This document shows, piece by piece, positions 1 to 6,792 of a stretch of DNA of 8,156 bases. The DNA lies in assembly GCA_039933635.1 (NCBI GenBank), contig JBDTNQ010000148.1, positions 1-8,156 of the forward strand, written 5' to 3'. The notes beneath the pieces are model-generated. The model had not been told where the DNA came from. It did not search any database and saw nothing but the letters and a program-made list of their open reading frames with translations. A program made the translations under genes and the position numbers. Each line of letters opens with the position of its first letter. Position 1 is the stretch's first letter. The DNA comes from JBDTNQ01 sp039933635. Lineage in GTDB: Bacteria > Acidobacteriota > Vicinamibacteria > Vicinamibacterales > SCN-69-37.

Positions 1-58
1 GTGCGTTCGCCTCCCCGGTGAGTCACTTTCCCCGCGCCTGACGAATGTAGGGACAGGG

Positions 59-75
59 ACCTTCGCATCGAAGGT
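59..75. repeat. Perfect inverted repeat (ACCTTCG-CAT-CGAAGGT) upstream of the lipoprotein gene
   Basis: Seven complementary bases on each side of a 3-base CAT centre make a perfect 17-bp palindromic element, 22 bp upstream of the lipoprotein start codon. It has no U-tract after it, so it does not look like an intrinsic terminator. It could be an operator or a 5'-UTR hairpin that affects translation of the lipoprotein. The repeat itself is seen directly; the role is inference. Confidence 0.5.
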
Positions 76-86
76 TCCGTTGAACT

Positions 87-90
87 GGAG
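87..90 (+). promoter_or_regulatory. Ribosome binding site (GGAG) deciding the lipoprotein start
   Basis: GGAG lies 7 bases before the ATG at 98. The reading frame is open all the way to the left edge of the window and has a possible TTG at 80, so this Shine-Dalgarno match and the signal sequence that follows are what support ATG 98. Confidence 0.6.
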
Positions 91-97
91 CTGTCCC

Positions 98-820
98 ATG
101 CCTCGCCCGGCCCCCCTGACACGTCGCGCCTTCAGCGTCCTTACCGGTTTCGTCCTCCTCATCGCCGCAACAGGCCTTGCCGCCTCCGGCTGCAAGAAGA
201 AGAGCGCCTCCCCCACCACCCCGACGCCCGTTGTGGCGCTGCCGAATACCGTGAACCCCGGCGGAAGCACGAACAACGTCGTTGCCAGGACGTCAATGCG
301 CACGCCGGCCAACAGCGGCTCGCTGATGTACGACGACTTCGTCTCGGGTACGGGCACCACGATCACGCGCGTCAGTTGGCAGGGCATCTACTGCGCGGAG
401 GTGCTCAACCGTGTGGCGCCGACGCCGACTGCGACGGGATTCCAGGTCGCCTTCTTTCCGGACAACGGCAACACCCCGAACCGCACCGGCCCCATCCAGA
501 GCGTCGTCTATCCCATTGCGCGAACAGGCGAGACGCTGGACTTCACCTTCCCGGGCAATTGCGGGGCGACGAACCCCACGGGCTTTGGCCTCTACACCTA
601 CTCGGTCACCCTCGACACGCCCTTCGTGGCTCAACCTGACGTCCGTTACTGGGTGAGCGTGCAGGCGCAGGTGAACTACATCCAAGCCGGCAATCCGGAT
701 TTCGTGCTTTGGGGATGGCGTGACGGAACGGCCAACAACAACCGCTCCATTCAGGCCAACAACGTCGGTACGCTGACGGAGTACGCCGCCGACCGCGCCT
801 TCAACTTCACGACCCAGTAA
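98..820 (+). CDS. Lipoprotein with an extracytoplasmic domain shared with the neighbouring kinase
   Basis: This is a 240-residue exported lipoprotein of unknown function. Residues 1-31 form a lipoprotein signal: an Arg-containing n-region (TRR), a hydrophobic core (about 12-29) and a lipobox ending A-S-G-C at Cys32. Lys33-35 follow and not Asp, which under the E. coli sorting rule would favour the outer membrane. A Ser/Thr/Pro/Asn linker (about 37-63) leads to one domain (64-240) with WQGIYC, VAFF, TLDTPF, RYW and WGW motifs and cysteines at 99 and 155. The look is of an all-beta sandwich, like the ligand- or surface-binding modules of secreted proteins with 'FYADNGG.PG' and 'YWVSVQA' motifs (recalled, not searched). 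The same domain forms the C-terminus of the kinase at 1510-3318. ATG 98 is chosen over TTG 80 because of the GGAG at 87-90. A role in sensing with the kinase is inference. Confidence 0.85.
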   Translation: MPRPAPLTRRAFSVLTGFVLLIAATGLAASGCKKKSASPTTPTPVVALPNTVNPGGSTNNVVARTSMRTPANSGSLMYDDFVSGTGTTITRVSWQGIYCAEVLNRVAPTPTATGFQVAFFPDNGNTPNRTGPIQSVVYPIARTGETLDFTFPGNCGATNPTGFGLYTYSVTLDTPFVAQPDVRYWVSVQAQVNYIQAGNPDFVLWGWRDGTANNNRSIQANNVGTLTEYAADRAFNFTTQ

Positions 821-895
821 CCAATCGTGGTCGCGCTGACCGCGACGGCGCTTGGAGTTACCTGCCGGTCGGGAGTTCCGTCCCGGGCGGGCCAC

Positions 896-916
896 GGGCC
901 GCGGTGCCCGCGGCCC
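896..916 (+). repeat. GC-only hairpin between the lipoprotein and sigma factor genes
   Basis: GGGCCGCGG (896-904) is exactly complementary to CCGCGGCCC (908-916) across a TGC loop, giving a 9-bp stem made only of G-C pairs. It sits 76 bp after the lipoprotein stop and 21 bp before the sigma factor start. No T-run follows, so it is not a classical intrinsic terminator. It could attenuate read-through, stabilise the 3' end of the lipoprotein mRNA, or act as an operator. The remainder of the 821-937 spacer shows nothing else I can support. Confidence 0.5.
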
Positions 917-937
917 TCTGGTATCCTGCGCCGTCGC

Positions 938-1513
938 ATGACGACGCCGGAGCTGACGGTGATGTTCAACGCGTGGGTCCGGGGCGAGGCAGGAGCGCTC
1001 GATCGCCTGTTGCCCTATATCTACCCCGATCTGCGCGCCCTCGCTAGCGCCTATCTGCGACGAGGGGCCCGCCCCGTCACGCTCCAGACCACGGCAGTCG
1101 TCAACGAGTTGTTCGTGAAACTACTGACTACACAGCCGAAGACGCTCGAAAGTCGCCGGCACTTCTACGTCCTGGCGGCTCGCGTCATTCGCATGTCGCT
1201 CGTCGATCACTACCGCCAGGTGCAGGCGCAGAGGCGAGGAGGCCATCAGGAGCGCGTTCCGCTGCACGACGAGTTGGCCTGGGTGGATGCGAGCAGCGAC
1301 GAACTGCTGGAGTTCGATCGGGCGCTCGCCGAGTTGGAGCACCTCGATCGTGAACAGGCCGACCTGTTCAGCACGCGCTACCTGGCAGGATGCACGGCCG
1401 AAGAAACCGCCGAGCTGACGGGCCTGTCGAAGGCCACGGTCGATCGCCGCGTGCGTCTGGCGCGCGGGTGGCTGTTCCGGCGTCTTCGTGGCGTGGCAAC
1501 GGCCGCGTCATGA
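938..1513 (+). CDS. ECF-type RNA polymerase sigma factor (kinase-linked, TIGR02999-like)
   Basis: This 191-residue sigma factor would direct core RNA polymerase to its own promoter set. The N-terminus carries the subfamily pattern (LDRLLPYIYPDLRALASAYL, 21-40). Region 2 runs through residues 49-95, including VVNELFVKLL and FYVLAARVIRMSLVDHYR. Region 4, with a helix-turn-helix (SKATVDRRVRLARGWLFRRL), covers about 125-184. In region 2.2, where most ECFs have an acidic DAED-like motif that contacts core polymerase, this protein has Q50-T51-T52-A53. No zinc-finger anti-sigma gene is next to it; it overlaps a Ser/Thr kinase by 4 bp (ATGA), so the two are probably translationally coupled. ATG 938 is chosen although an in-frame GTG exists at 827, because the family motif begins right after it and the upstream stretch would translate the spacer hairpin. 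There is no clear Shine-Dalgarno. The family is clear; the regulon is unknown. Confidence 0.92.
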   Translation: MTTPELTVMFNAWVRGEAGALDRLLPYIYPDLRALASAYLRRGARPVTLQTTAVVNELFVKLLTTQPKTLESRRHFYVLAARVIRMSLVDHYRQVQAQRRGGHQERVPLHDELAWVDASSDELLEFDRALAELEHLDREQADLFSTRYLAGCTAEETAELTGLSKATVDRRVRLARGWLFRRLRGVATAAS

Positions 1514-3318
1514 CTGACGACACGAACGACAAAGCCCCAGCCCGCTGGCGCCGCATACAACAGCTGTGCGAGGCGCTCGACCCGTTGGCCGATGGCGAGC
1601 GGCTCGATCGCCTGATCGCGCTCGAGCCAGATCCGGACATTCGCCTCGAGACGCTGGCCCTGCTACAGGCGCTCCGCGACGAAGACGCCACGCAGCGCGC
1701 GTATCGCACGGCCGATTTGTCGGCGCACGATACCGAGGGTCTCCCCGAGTCTATCGGCGGCGTCAGCATCCTGGCGTTGATCGGTTCGGGCGGGTCGGGT
1801 GAGGTCTATCGCGGCGTCCGCACGACGAACGGCACGGAGCAGGTCGTCGCGGTCAAACGCTATCACCTGCATCGATCGACGACGGTGGACTTCGAACGAT
1901 TCACGCGCGAGCAGCAGATGCTGGCGACGCTGACGCACCCGGGGATCGTGCGATTCTTCGACGCCGGCGTCACGCTCGACCAGCGACCCTATCTCGTCAT
2001 GGAGCTGGCTGAGGGCGAACCGATCACCGCCTACGGGGACGCCCGCCAGTTGCCCATCGCCGACCGTCTGCGGCTGATGCTGGCAGCCTGCGATGCCCTC
2101 TCCTCCGCGCATCGCCTGCACATTGTCCACCTCGACCTGAAGCCGTCCAACATCATCGTCACCGCGGACGGCCACGTGAAGCTGCTGGATTTCGGGACGG
2201 CCAAGCTGGCCGATCCCCTGGCGGCGGTGACGCGCACCGAGCCGCTGACGGTGCACTACGCCAGTCCCGAGCGCCTCCGGGGCGAGCCTGTGACGACCGC
2301 GTGCGACGTGTACAGTGCGGGATTGATCGTCTCGGAGCTGGTCTCCGGCGCGTGGCCGTTTCCGCGACGGGAGTCGCTCGTGGCAATCGCCGAGCGCGCG
2401 GCTGGCGGCATGCTGCTGCAGTCGCTCGCGCGTGTCGTGACCGACGAAGCGGCGCGTCAACGCGCGACCACGCCTGACAAGCTTCGTCGCGCCCTTCGCC
2501 GCGGCCTCGACGCCATCGTTCGAAAGGCCGTCGACGACAACCCCGCGCGTAGATACGGTTCGGTCGGCGAACTGGCGGCCGATCTGCAACGGTATCTGTC
2601 GGGCGAGGCGGTGCACGCCACGTCCCCGTCACCGCTCGACCGCGTCGGCGCCTTCGTTCGCCGTCACGCATGGCCCGTGGTGGCGGGCGCGTCCCTCCTC
2701 ATAGTTCTGGCAACGACGATCGCGTACGCGATGCAACGGACGGCGCCGCCCGAGGCCGCGCCACCGATTCAGCGGCCCCGTTACGACGCGCGAACGTCGA
2801 TGTTCACGCCCACCGGGACCAACGTCAGCGCGTTCGACGACTTCGTGTCACCCAAGGGCGCGCTTTTCGCACGCGCCACGTGGCAAGGCATCTACTGCGC
2901 CCAAGCCCTCAATCAGCCGGCACCCGCACCCACAGCCACGGGCTTTCATGTCGCCTTCTTCGCCGACGCCAACGGGTTTCCCGATCGTACCAAGGCGCTT
3001 CAGGACACGACCTATCCCATCAGCAGAGTCGCGCAAACCCATGAGGTCGACCGCGCGCTCAGTTGCGGACGCGTGGCGACGACGTACGGGTTCTACAGCT
3101 ACGCGGTGACGCTGGACACGCCGTTTCGCGCGGCGCCGGCCGTGCGGTACTGGTTCAGCGTGCAGGCGATCGTCAGCGAGGCGGCGGCACAGGCTGTGCC
3201 GTTCGTCTTCTGGGGCTGGCTCAATGGACCAACCGTCAACGGCCGCACCGTGGCGACGATGCCTGGTGGCGGGTTTGCCGAGTTCCCAACGGACCGATCG
3301 TTCACGCTGGTGGAATAG
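1510..3318 (+). CDS. Transmembrane Hanks-type Ser/Thr protein kinase with extracytoplasmic sensor domain
   Basis: This is a 602-residue membrane kinase. A helical, Leu/Glu/Arg-rich N-terminus (about 10-60) of the kind often found in sigma-linked kinases precedes the catalytic domain (about 86-365). The P-loop is G92-S-G-G-S-G-E-V99, the ATP lysine is K116 (VAVK), the likely helix-C glutamate is E134, the catalytic loop is H207-L-D209-L-K-P-S-N214, the metal-binding site is D227-F-G229 and the APE-like motif is SPE at 252-254. The catalytic loop reads HLD and not HRD, so this is a non-RD kinase. One membrane segment (about 387-407) follows, then a C-terminal extracytoplasmic domain (428-602) homologous to the upstream lipoprotein, with cysteines at 463 and 519. 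The usual TPR or WD40 C-terminus is absent. The start is ATG 1510, overlapping the sigma stop; an in-frame ATG at 1390 would read through the sigma gene and is unlikely. The sigma factor as substrate is inference from gene order and family. Confidence 0.92.
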   Translation: MTDDTNDKAPARWRRIQQLCEALDPLADGERLDRLIALEPDPDIRLETLALLQALRDEDATQRAYRTADLSAHDTEGLPESIGGVSILALIGSGGSGEVYRGVRTTNGTEQVVAVKRYHLHRSTTVDFERFTREQQMLATLTHPGIVRFFDAGVTLDQRPYLVMELAEGEPITAYGDARQLPIADRLRLMLAACDALSSAHRLHIVHLDLKPSNIIVTADGHVKLLDFGTAKLADPLAAVTRTEPLTVHYASPERLRGEPVTTACDVYSAGLIVSELVSGAWPFPRRESLVAIAERAAGGMLLQSLARVVTDEAARQRATTPDKLRRALRRGLDAIVRKAVDDNPARRYGSVGELAADLQRYLSGEAVHATSPSPLDRVGAFVRRHAWPVVAGASLLIVLATTIAYAMQRTAPPEAAPPIQRPRYDARTSMFTPTGTNVSAFDDFVSPKGALFARATWQGIYCAQALNQPAPAPTATGFHVAFFADANGFPDRTKALQDTTYPISRVAQTHEVDRALSCGRVATTYGFYSYAVTLDTPFRAAPAVRYWFSVQAIVSEAAAQAVPFVFWGWLNGPTVNGRTVATMPGGGFAEFPTDRSFTLVE

Positions 3319-3398
3319 GACGTCAAGTCACGCCGACGACGAACCGCACTTCGCACCGAACGCCGGCACCGATGCGCGCCGCCTGTCAGGACACGCCA

Positions 3399-4733
3399 CT
3401 AGGCCACCGCCCGTGCCCTGGCCTCGACCGCCACGCCATCGTCGAACACCGGGCGATTCGGATCGATGAGGAGCCAGCAGACGGCTCCGATCGCGAAGAG
3501 CGTCGACAATAGATAGAGGGGAAAGTCCCAGTTCCTGAACCAGGACACCGAGTAGGCCACGATCACCGGGCACAGCATGCTCGCGATCTGACCGGCGGTG
3601 TTCATGATGGCGCCGACCACGCCGACGTGATTGCGACCCACCTCGCTGCACACGCTCCACGCCGCGCCAAGTGTGAACATGCACACACCCGTGGCCAGGG
3701 CGATGAGAATCGCCGCCGGCAAGGGCGCCGCGGACGCTGCGGCGACCCACAAGGCGATAGCGGAAATGCTGTAGGCGATCGCGCCCAGCACGCAGCGACC
3801 GATCCTCAGCCCGAAGCGTGCCGAGAGCCGGTCGGTCACGATGCCGCCGAACAGGTCGCTCGGCACACTGACGAGCAGGGGCAGGCCGGACAGGAAACCC
3901 AGCGCTGAGGCGTCGAACCCATGCCTCTGCCGCAGATACTCGGGCAGCCAGGTGATGCAGAAGTAGAACATCATGCTGTTCGACATGTACATGATGCAGA
4001 GCGCGATGACGTTGCGATCGCCCAGCAAGCGAAGAAAGTAGCGTGCGCCCTCGACGTGCGGCACGTCTTTGGGACGCTCCGCGAGAATGCGATCGCGCTC
4101 CGCCTTGCTAATCGTTGCGTGCTGCGTCGGGTCGTCGCGATACCAGATGCGCCAGGCGGTCACCCAGACGAACCCGACCAAGCCGAACATGACGAACATC
4201 TGCCGCCATGACAGATATGGCCGCATGGCCACGATGAACATCGGTGTCAGCCCGCCAATCAGGTGGGCGCCGGCGAAGAAGACACCCTGCACCGTGCCGC
4301 GTTCCCGGCTGGGGATCCACCGTGACAACGCGCGCGCGGCGCAGGGCCAGGCCCCGGCCTCCCCCGCGCCGAACAGGAATCGCAGCACGAGCAGTGATGT
4401 GTAGCTGAAGGCGGCGGCCGTGGCGATGGTGAAGGTCGACCACCAGATCACGATCCGGGTGAGCACGGCTCTGGTACCGAGCCGATCGGCCCACCACGCG
4501 GTCGGGATCTCGAAGGCCGCGTAGGCCATCGCAAACGCGCTGAAGGCGTAGCCCATCTGCACGATGGACAGACCAAGGTCTCGGCGGATGTCGGTCTGCA
4601 ACGTGGAAATACAGACACGATCGATGTACGTCACCATCGCCAGCGTGGTCGCCAACGCCACGACCTGGTAGCGCACGCGCGTCTCCCGCGTGCCGGACGA
4701 GCGGAAGTCGGAGAGGTTCGTCGGAGTGGTCAT
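3399..4733 (-). CDS. MFS transporter, anion:cation symporter (ACS) type, probable sugar-acid importer
   Basis: This 444-residue membrane protein has about twelve hydrophobic segments split by a central hydrophilic loop (about 198-237). Family features include YIDRVCIST at the first helix (36-44), an MFS loop 2-3 motif (ADRLGTR, 82-88), and RFLFGAGEAGAWP (118-130) followed by the RWIPSRERG stretch (138-146), which is characteristic of ACS transporters for hexuronates, galactonate, glucarate, tartrate and phthalate. Such proteins import organic anions with H+ or Na+. It is the last gene of the leftward cluster; its ATG lies only 3 bp after the ThuA-like stop, and there is no strong ribosome site, so it is probably coupled to that gene. 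The context suggests a sugar acid as cargo, perhaps a tetronate or a longer aldonate, but the exact substrate cannot be read from sequence. Confidence 0.88.
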   Translation of the reverse strand: MTTPTNLSDFRSSGTRETRVRYQVVALATTLAMVTYIDRVCISTLQTDIRRDLGLSIVQMGYAFSAFAMAYAAFEIPTAWWADRLGTRAVLTRIVIWWSTFTIATAAAFSYTSLLVLRFLFGAGEAGAWPCAARALSRWIPSRERGTVQGVFFAGAHLIGGLTPMFIVAMRPYLSWRQMFVMFGLVGFVWVTAWRIWYRDDPTQHATISKAERDRILAERPKDVPHVEGARYFLRLLGDRNVIALCIMYMSNSMMFYFCITWLPEYLRQRHGFDASALGFLSGLPLLVSVPSDLFGGIVTDRLSARFGLRIGRCVLGAIAYSISAIALWVAAASAAPLPAAILIALATGVCMFTLGAAWSVCSEVGRNHVGVVGAIMNTAGQIASMLCPVIVAYSVSWFRNWDFPLYLLSTLFAIGAVCWLLIDPNRPVFDDGVAVEARARAVA

Positions 4734-4736
4734 GAG

Positions 4737-5690
4737 CTAAGGTCTCGCGTCGAGAGGCAGGGCGCAGGTGACGCCGCCAGCGGGGACGTCTCGGCGCGCC
4801 GCCCATACGATGCCGTTCAGCAGCAGCCGGCGGTGGGCGTCGATCGACAGGTTCTGATACGCGTGCACACCGGTCATCACGAATCCACGTCCGCCTCCCG
4901 GCCGATCGATCGCCCACGACACGAGGCTGGGTTCGACGTCAGGCGAGGTCAGCGGTGACGGCGCACCACCGGGCACCATCGGTGCGGTCAGCGCCGGAAG
5001 TTTCGTCGGCGATGTTGGGGTGACGACAATCAGTGGCGTCCTGCGCGCGTCCGCCTCCGGCATCCGGATGCGGATGTAGTACTCCTCGCGACTGGTCCAG
5101 GGCTGGACGCCCTGCAGAATGGGGTGCGTCGCCGTCGTGGGCGCCGCCGCCCACTCCGTATTCACCGTGCGCGAATATCCGGACTCGTAGTAGCCGCCAA
5201 TCCAGTCCTGGAAGGAGCGTCGACCTGTGGCGTTGTTCACATACGTGGCGTAGTGGAACACGATAACACCCAGGCCCTTCTTCGTCAGAGCATCGAACTG
5301 CGCCAGCCGCGCCGTCGTCGCGGCGTCGTATCCCTGATGATCGGTGGAGCCGTCAAATGGAAAGAGCGCGTGGTGCTCCTGCTCGTAGCGATCGCCGCTG
5401 CTCTCGAGGACGACCGCGGCGGCATCCGTGAGTGTCGCGGGATCCGGCACCGTGCCCGTGACGAGATCGATCTTCAGATCGTTCACGTTGGACCGTTCAA
5501 GGCATCCTTTGAGCGCCGCGAGATCTTTCTGGTGTTCGTGCGCACCAGGCGCTCCGTGATCTTTCGGGCCAGCGACGAACACGATCCGCGTCGGCGCCTG
5601 GGCGCGAACGCCGACCGTTCCGGCCAGACAGATCGAGAGAGCACCGAACAGGACTCGACAGGTCATGTCGTAACGACGGCTGGTGCGCAC
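4737..5690 (-). CDS. Secreted ThuA-like (trehalose utilization family) protein
   Basis: This 317-residue protein begins with a signal peptide: n-region with RTSRRYD, hydrophobic core VLFGALSICLAGTVGV and a probable cut near VRA-QA. The mature part shows the ThuA / class I amidotransferase-like fold: an IVFVAG strand followed by a KDHG..AHEHQ histidine loop, AAVVLESSGD, GLGVIVFHYATYV, THPIL.GVQPW..REEYY, and a closing SWAIDRPGGGRGFVMTGVHAYQN..IDAHRRLLLNGIVWA. The catalytic Cys of true amidotransferases is not apparent at the HYAT position, as is usual for ThuA. Rhizobial ThuA acts in trehalose catabolism through keto-sugar intermediates; the role of secreted relatives is poorly defined. I favour GTG at 5690, which has GGGAG 8 bases upstream and supplies the basic n-region; ATG at 5666 (309 residues) is the alternative and lacks a ribosome site. 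It lies 98 bp after pdxA2. Confidence 0.83.
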   Translation of the reverse strand: MRTSRRYDMTCRVLFGALSICLAGTVGVRAQAPTRIVFVAGPKDHGAPGAHEHQKDLAALKGCLERSNVNDLKIDLVTGTVPDPATLTDAAAVVLESSGDRYEQEHHALFPFDGSTDHQGYDAATTARLAQFDALTKKGLGVIVFHYATYVNNATGRRSFQDWIGGYYESGYSRTVNTEWAAAPTTATHPILQGVQPWTSREEYYIRIRMPEADARRTPLIVVTPTSPTKLPALTAPMVPGGAPSPLTSPDVEPSLVSWAIDRPGGGRGFVMTGVHAYQNLSIDAHRRLLLNGIVWAARRDVPAGGVTCALPLDARP

Positions 5691-5698
5691 GTGACAAT

Positions 5699-5703
5699 CT
5701 CCC
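5699..5703 (-). promoter_or_regulatory. Ribosome binding site (GGGAG) supporting a GTG start for the ThuA-like gene
   Basis: On the - strand GGGAG stands 8 bases before the GTG at 5690-5688, whereas the ATG at 5666-5664 has no purine-rich match at a usable distance. The extra residues include several arginines, fitting the n-region of a signal peptide. Confidence 0.5.
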
Positions 5704-5788
5704 GGGAAGTCCGCACAGTCTAGCACTCGCGCGCGCGCCCAACCTGTCAGACAGTAAGGGATCCTGCTCCGCACGGCAGGCGTCACCC

Positions 5789-6787
5789 CTACGCCTTCCT
5801 CACGGTCGCCAACTGCGCGGCTTGACGCAGCGCCTCGATCAAGCTCCGCTCGTCGGCGACGCCCGTTCCGGCGATGTCGAACGCGGTGCCATGATCCACG
5901 GATGTTCGCACCACGGGCAATCCGATCGTGATGTTCACACCGGCATCGAGTCCCAGGACCTTGACCGGGCAGTGTCCCTGGTCGTGATACATCGCGACGA
6001 CCAGGTCGTAGTCGCCGCGGATCGCGCGAAAGAAGGTCGTGTCGGCCGCCAGCGGGCCCATCGCGTCGATGCCCTCGGCACGCGCGCGATCGACACCGGG
6101 CGCCACCTTGATGGCCTCCTCCCCGCGCCCGAACAGTCCGTTCTCTCCCGCGTGCGGGTTGATGCCGCACACCGCGATGCGCGGCGCCGGGACACCCGCG
6201 CGAACGAGCGCGTCGTGGCCGCGCCGGATCGTCCGCAGCACGAGGTCGGGTTCGATGCGGGCGATCGCATCGATGAGGCCGATGTGCGTCGTACAGTGGA
6301 TGACGCGCAGGCCGGGCGCGCTCAACATCATCGAGACTTCCGGCGTGCCCGTGAGGTGGGCGAGCAGTTCCGTGTGTCCCGGGTACGCGTGGCCACCCGC
6401 GTGGAGCGCTGCTTTGTTCAGCGGCGCCGTGCAGATGGCGTCGACGCGACCTTCCAGGGCCCAACGGACCGCGACCTCGATGTATCGATAGGCGGCGTCG
6501 CCGGCCAGGGCCGAGATGTGCCCGAACGGCAAATCCGTCGGGATGAGCCCGAGATCGACGCAGTCGATCACGCCCGACTGCGGCGCCTCGTCCGATGGGC
6601 GGTCGATGCGCTTCACCTTCGTCGTGAGGCCACAAATCCTGATCGCCTGCTCCAGTCGGAGAGCGTCTCCGATGACGAGCGCACGCCAGGGCGCGGCGCC
6701 ATCTGCGCGCGCCAGCGCCTTGACGATGATCTCGGGACCAACGCCGGCGGCGTCACCCATGGTGATGGCGATGAGGGGGGGAGGCAT
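5789..6787 (-). CDS. pdxA2: PdxA2-like D-threonate/D-erythronate 4-phosphate dehydrogenase
   Basis: This 332-residue protein belongs to the PdxA family of NAD-dependent, metal-dependent dehydrogenases that oxidise a 4-phospho-3-hydroxy acid, which then decarboxylates. It has the family N-terminus (IAITMGDAAGVGPEI, 6-20), ICTAPLNKAALH (118-129), GHTELLA (137-143), and the three metal-ligand histidines expected from E. coli PdxA at H168 (TTHIGL), H212 (INPHAGE) and H268 (YHDQGH). DAGVNITIGLP and VDHGTAFDIAGTG complete the signature. Length matches the family. In biosynthetic PdxA the substrate is 4-phosphohydroxythreonine (vitamin B6). Here the gene directly follows a DUF1537 kinase, the arrangement assigned to PdxA2 in tetronate catabolism, giving dihydroxyacetone phosphate and CO2. 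A B6 role cannot be excluded from sequence alone. The ATG is the only plausible start, since a stop lies just upstream in frame; no Shine-Dalgarno is visible. Confidence 0.88.
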   Translation of the reverse strand: MPPPLIAITMGDAAGVGPEIIVKALARADGAAPWRALVIGDALRLEQAIRICGLTTKVKRIDRPSDEAPQSGVIDCVDLGLIPTDLPFGHISALAGDAAYRYIEVAVRWALEGRVDAICTAPLNKAALHAGGHAYPGHTELLAHLTGTPEVSMMLSAPGLRVIHCTTHIGLIDAIARIEPDLVLRTIRRGHDALVRAGVPAPRIAVCGINPHAGENGLFGRGEEAIKVAPGVDRARAEGIDAMGPLAADTTFFRAIRGDYDLVVAMYHDQGHCPVKVLGLDAGVNITIGLPVVRTSVDHGTAFDIAGTGVADERSLIEALRQAAQLATVRKA

Positions 6788-6792
6788 GGCTT

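Noticed and set aside
875..881. GTTCCGT shared upstream of the lipoprotein (74-80) and sigma factor as an autoregulated ECF promoter
   Set aside because: Seven bases only, at very different distances from the two starts, and with no matching second element.
922..927. TATCCT as a -10 box for a near-leaderless sigma factor transcript
   Set aside because: A plausible spacing to ATG 938, but no recognisable -35 element accompanies it, so it is not better than chance in this DNA.
827..937. In-frame GTG extension of the sigma factor by 37 codons
   Set aside because: The added residues match nothing in the ECF fold and would translate the hairpin spacer. The family N-terminus starts right after ATG 938.
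1390..1509. In-frame upstream start for the kinase adding 40 residues
   Set aside because: It lies entirely inside the sigma factor's region 4 in another frame. The ATGA overlap at 1510 is the typical coupled start.
3401..3424. AGGCCA...TGGCCT inverted repeat at the MFS 3' end as a terminator
   Set aside because: A six-base stem with a 12-base loop inside the coding end and no T-run; too weak to call.
5750..5758. Short CTGTC/GACAG dyad in the pdxA2-ThuA spacer
   Set aside because: Overlapping 4-5 bp arms with almost no loop and no T-run; expected by chance.
5691..6635. Long open frame upstream of the ThuA-like signal peptide on the - strand
   Set aside because: It runs out of frame through pdxA2, is rich in Arg, Gly and Pro like a GC-rich shadow frame, and precedes a clear signal peptide.
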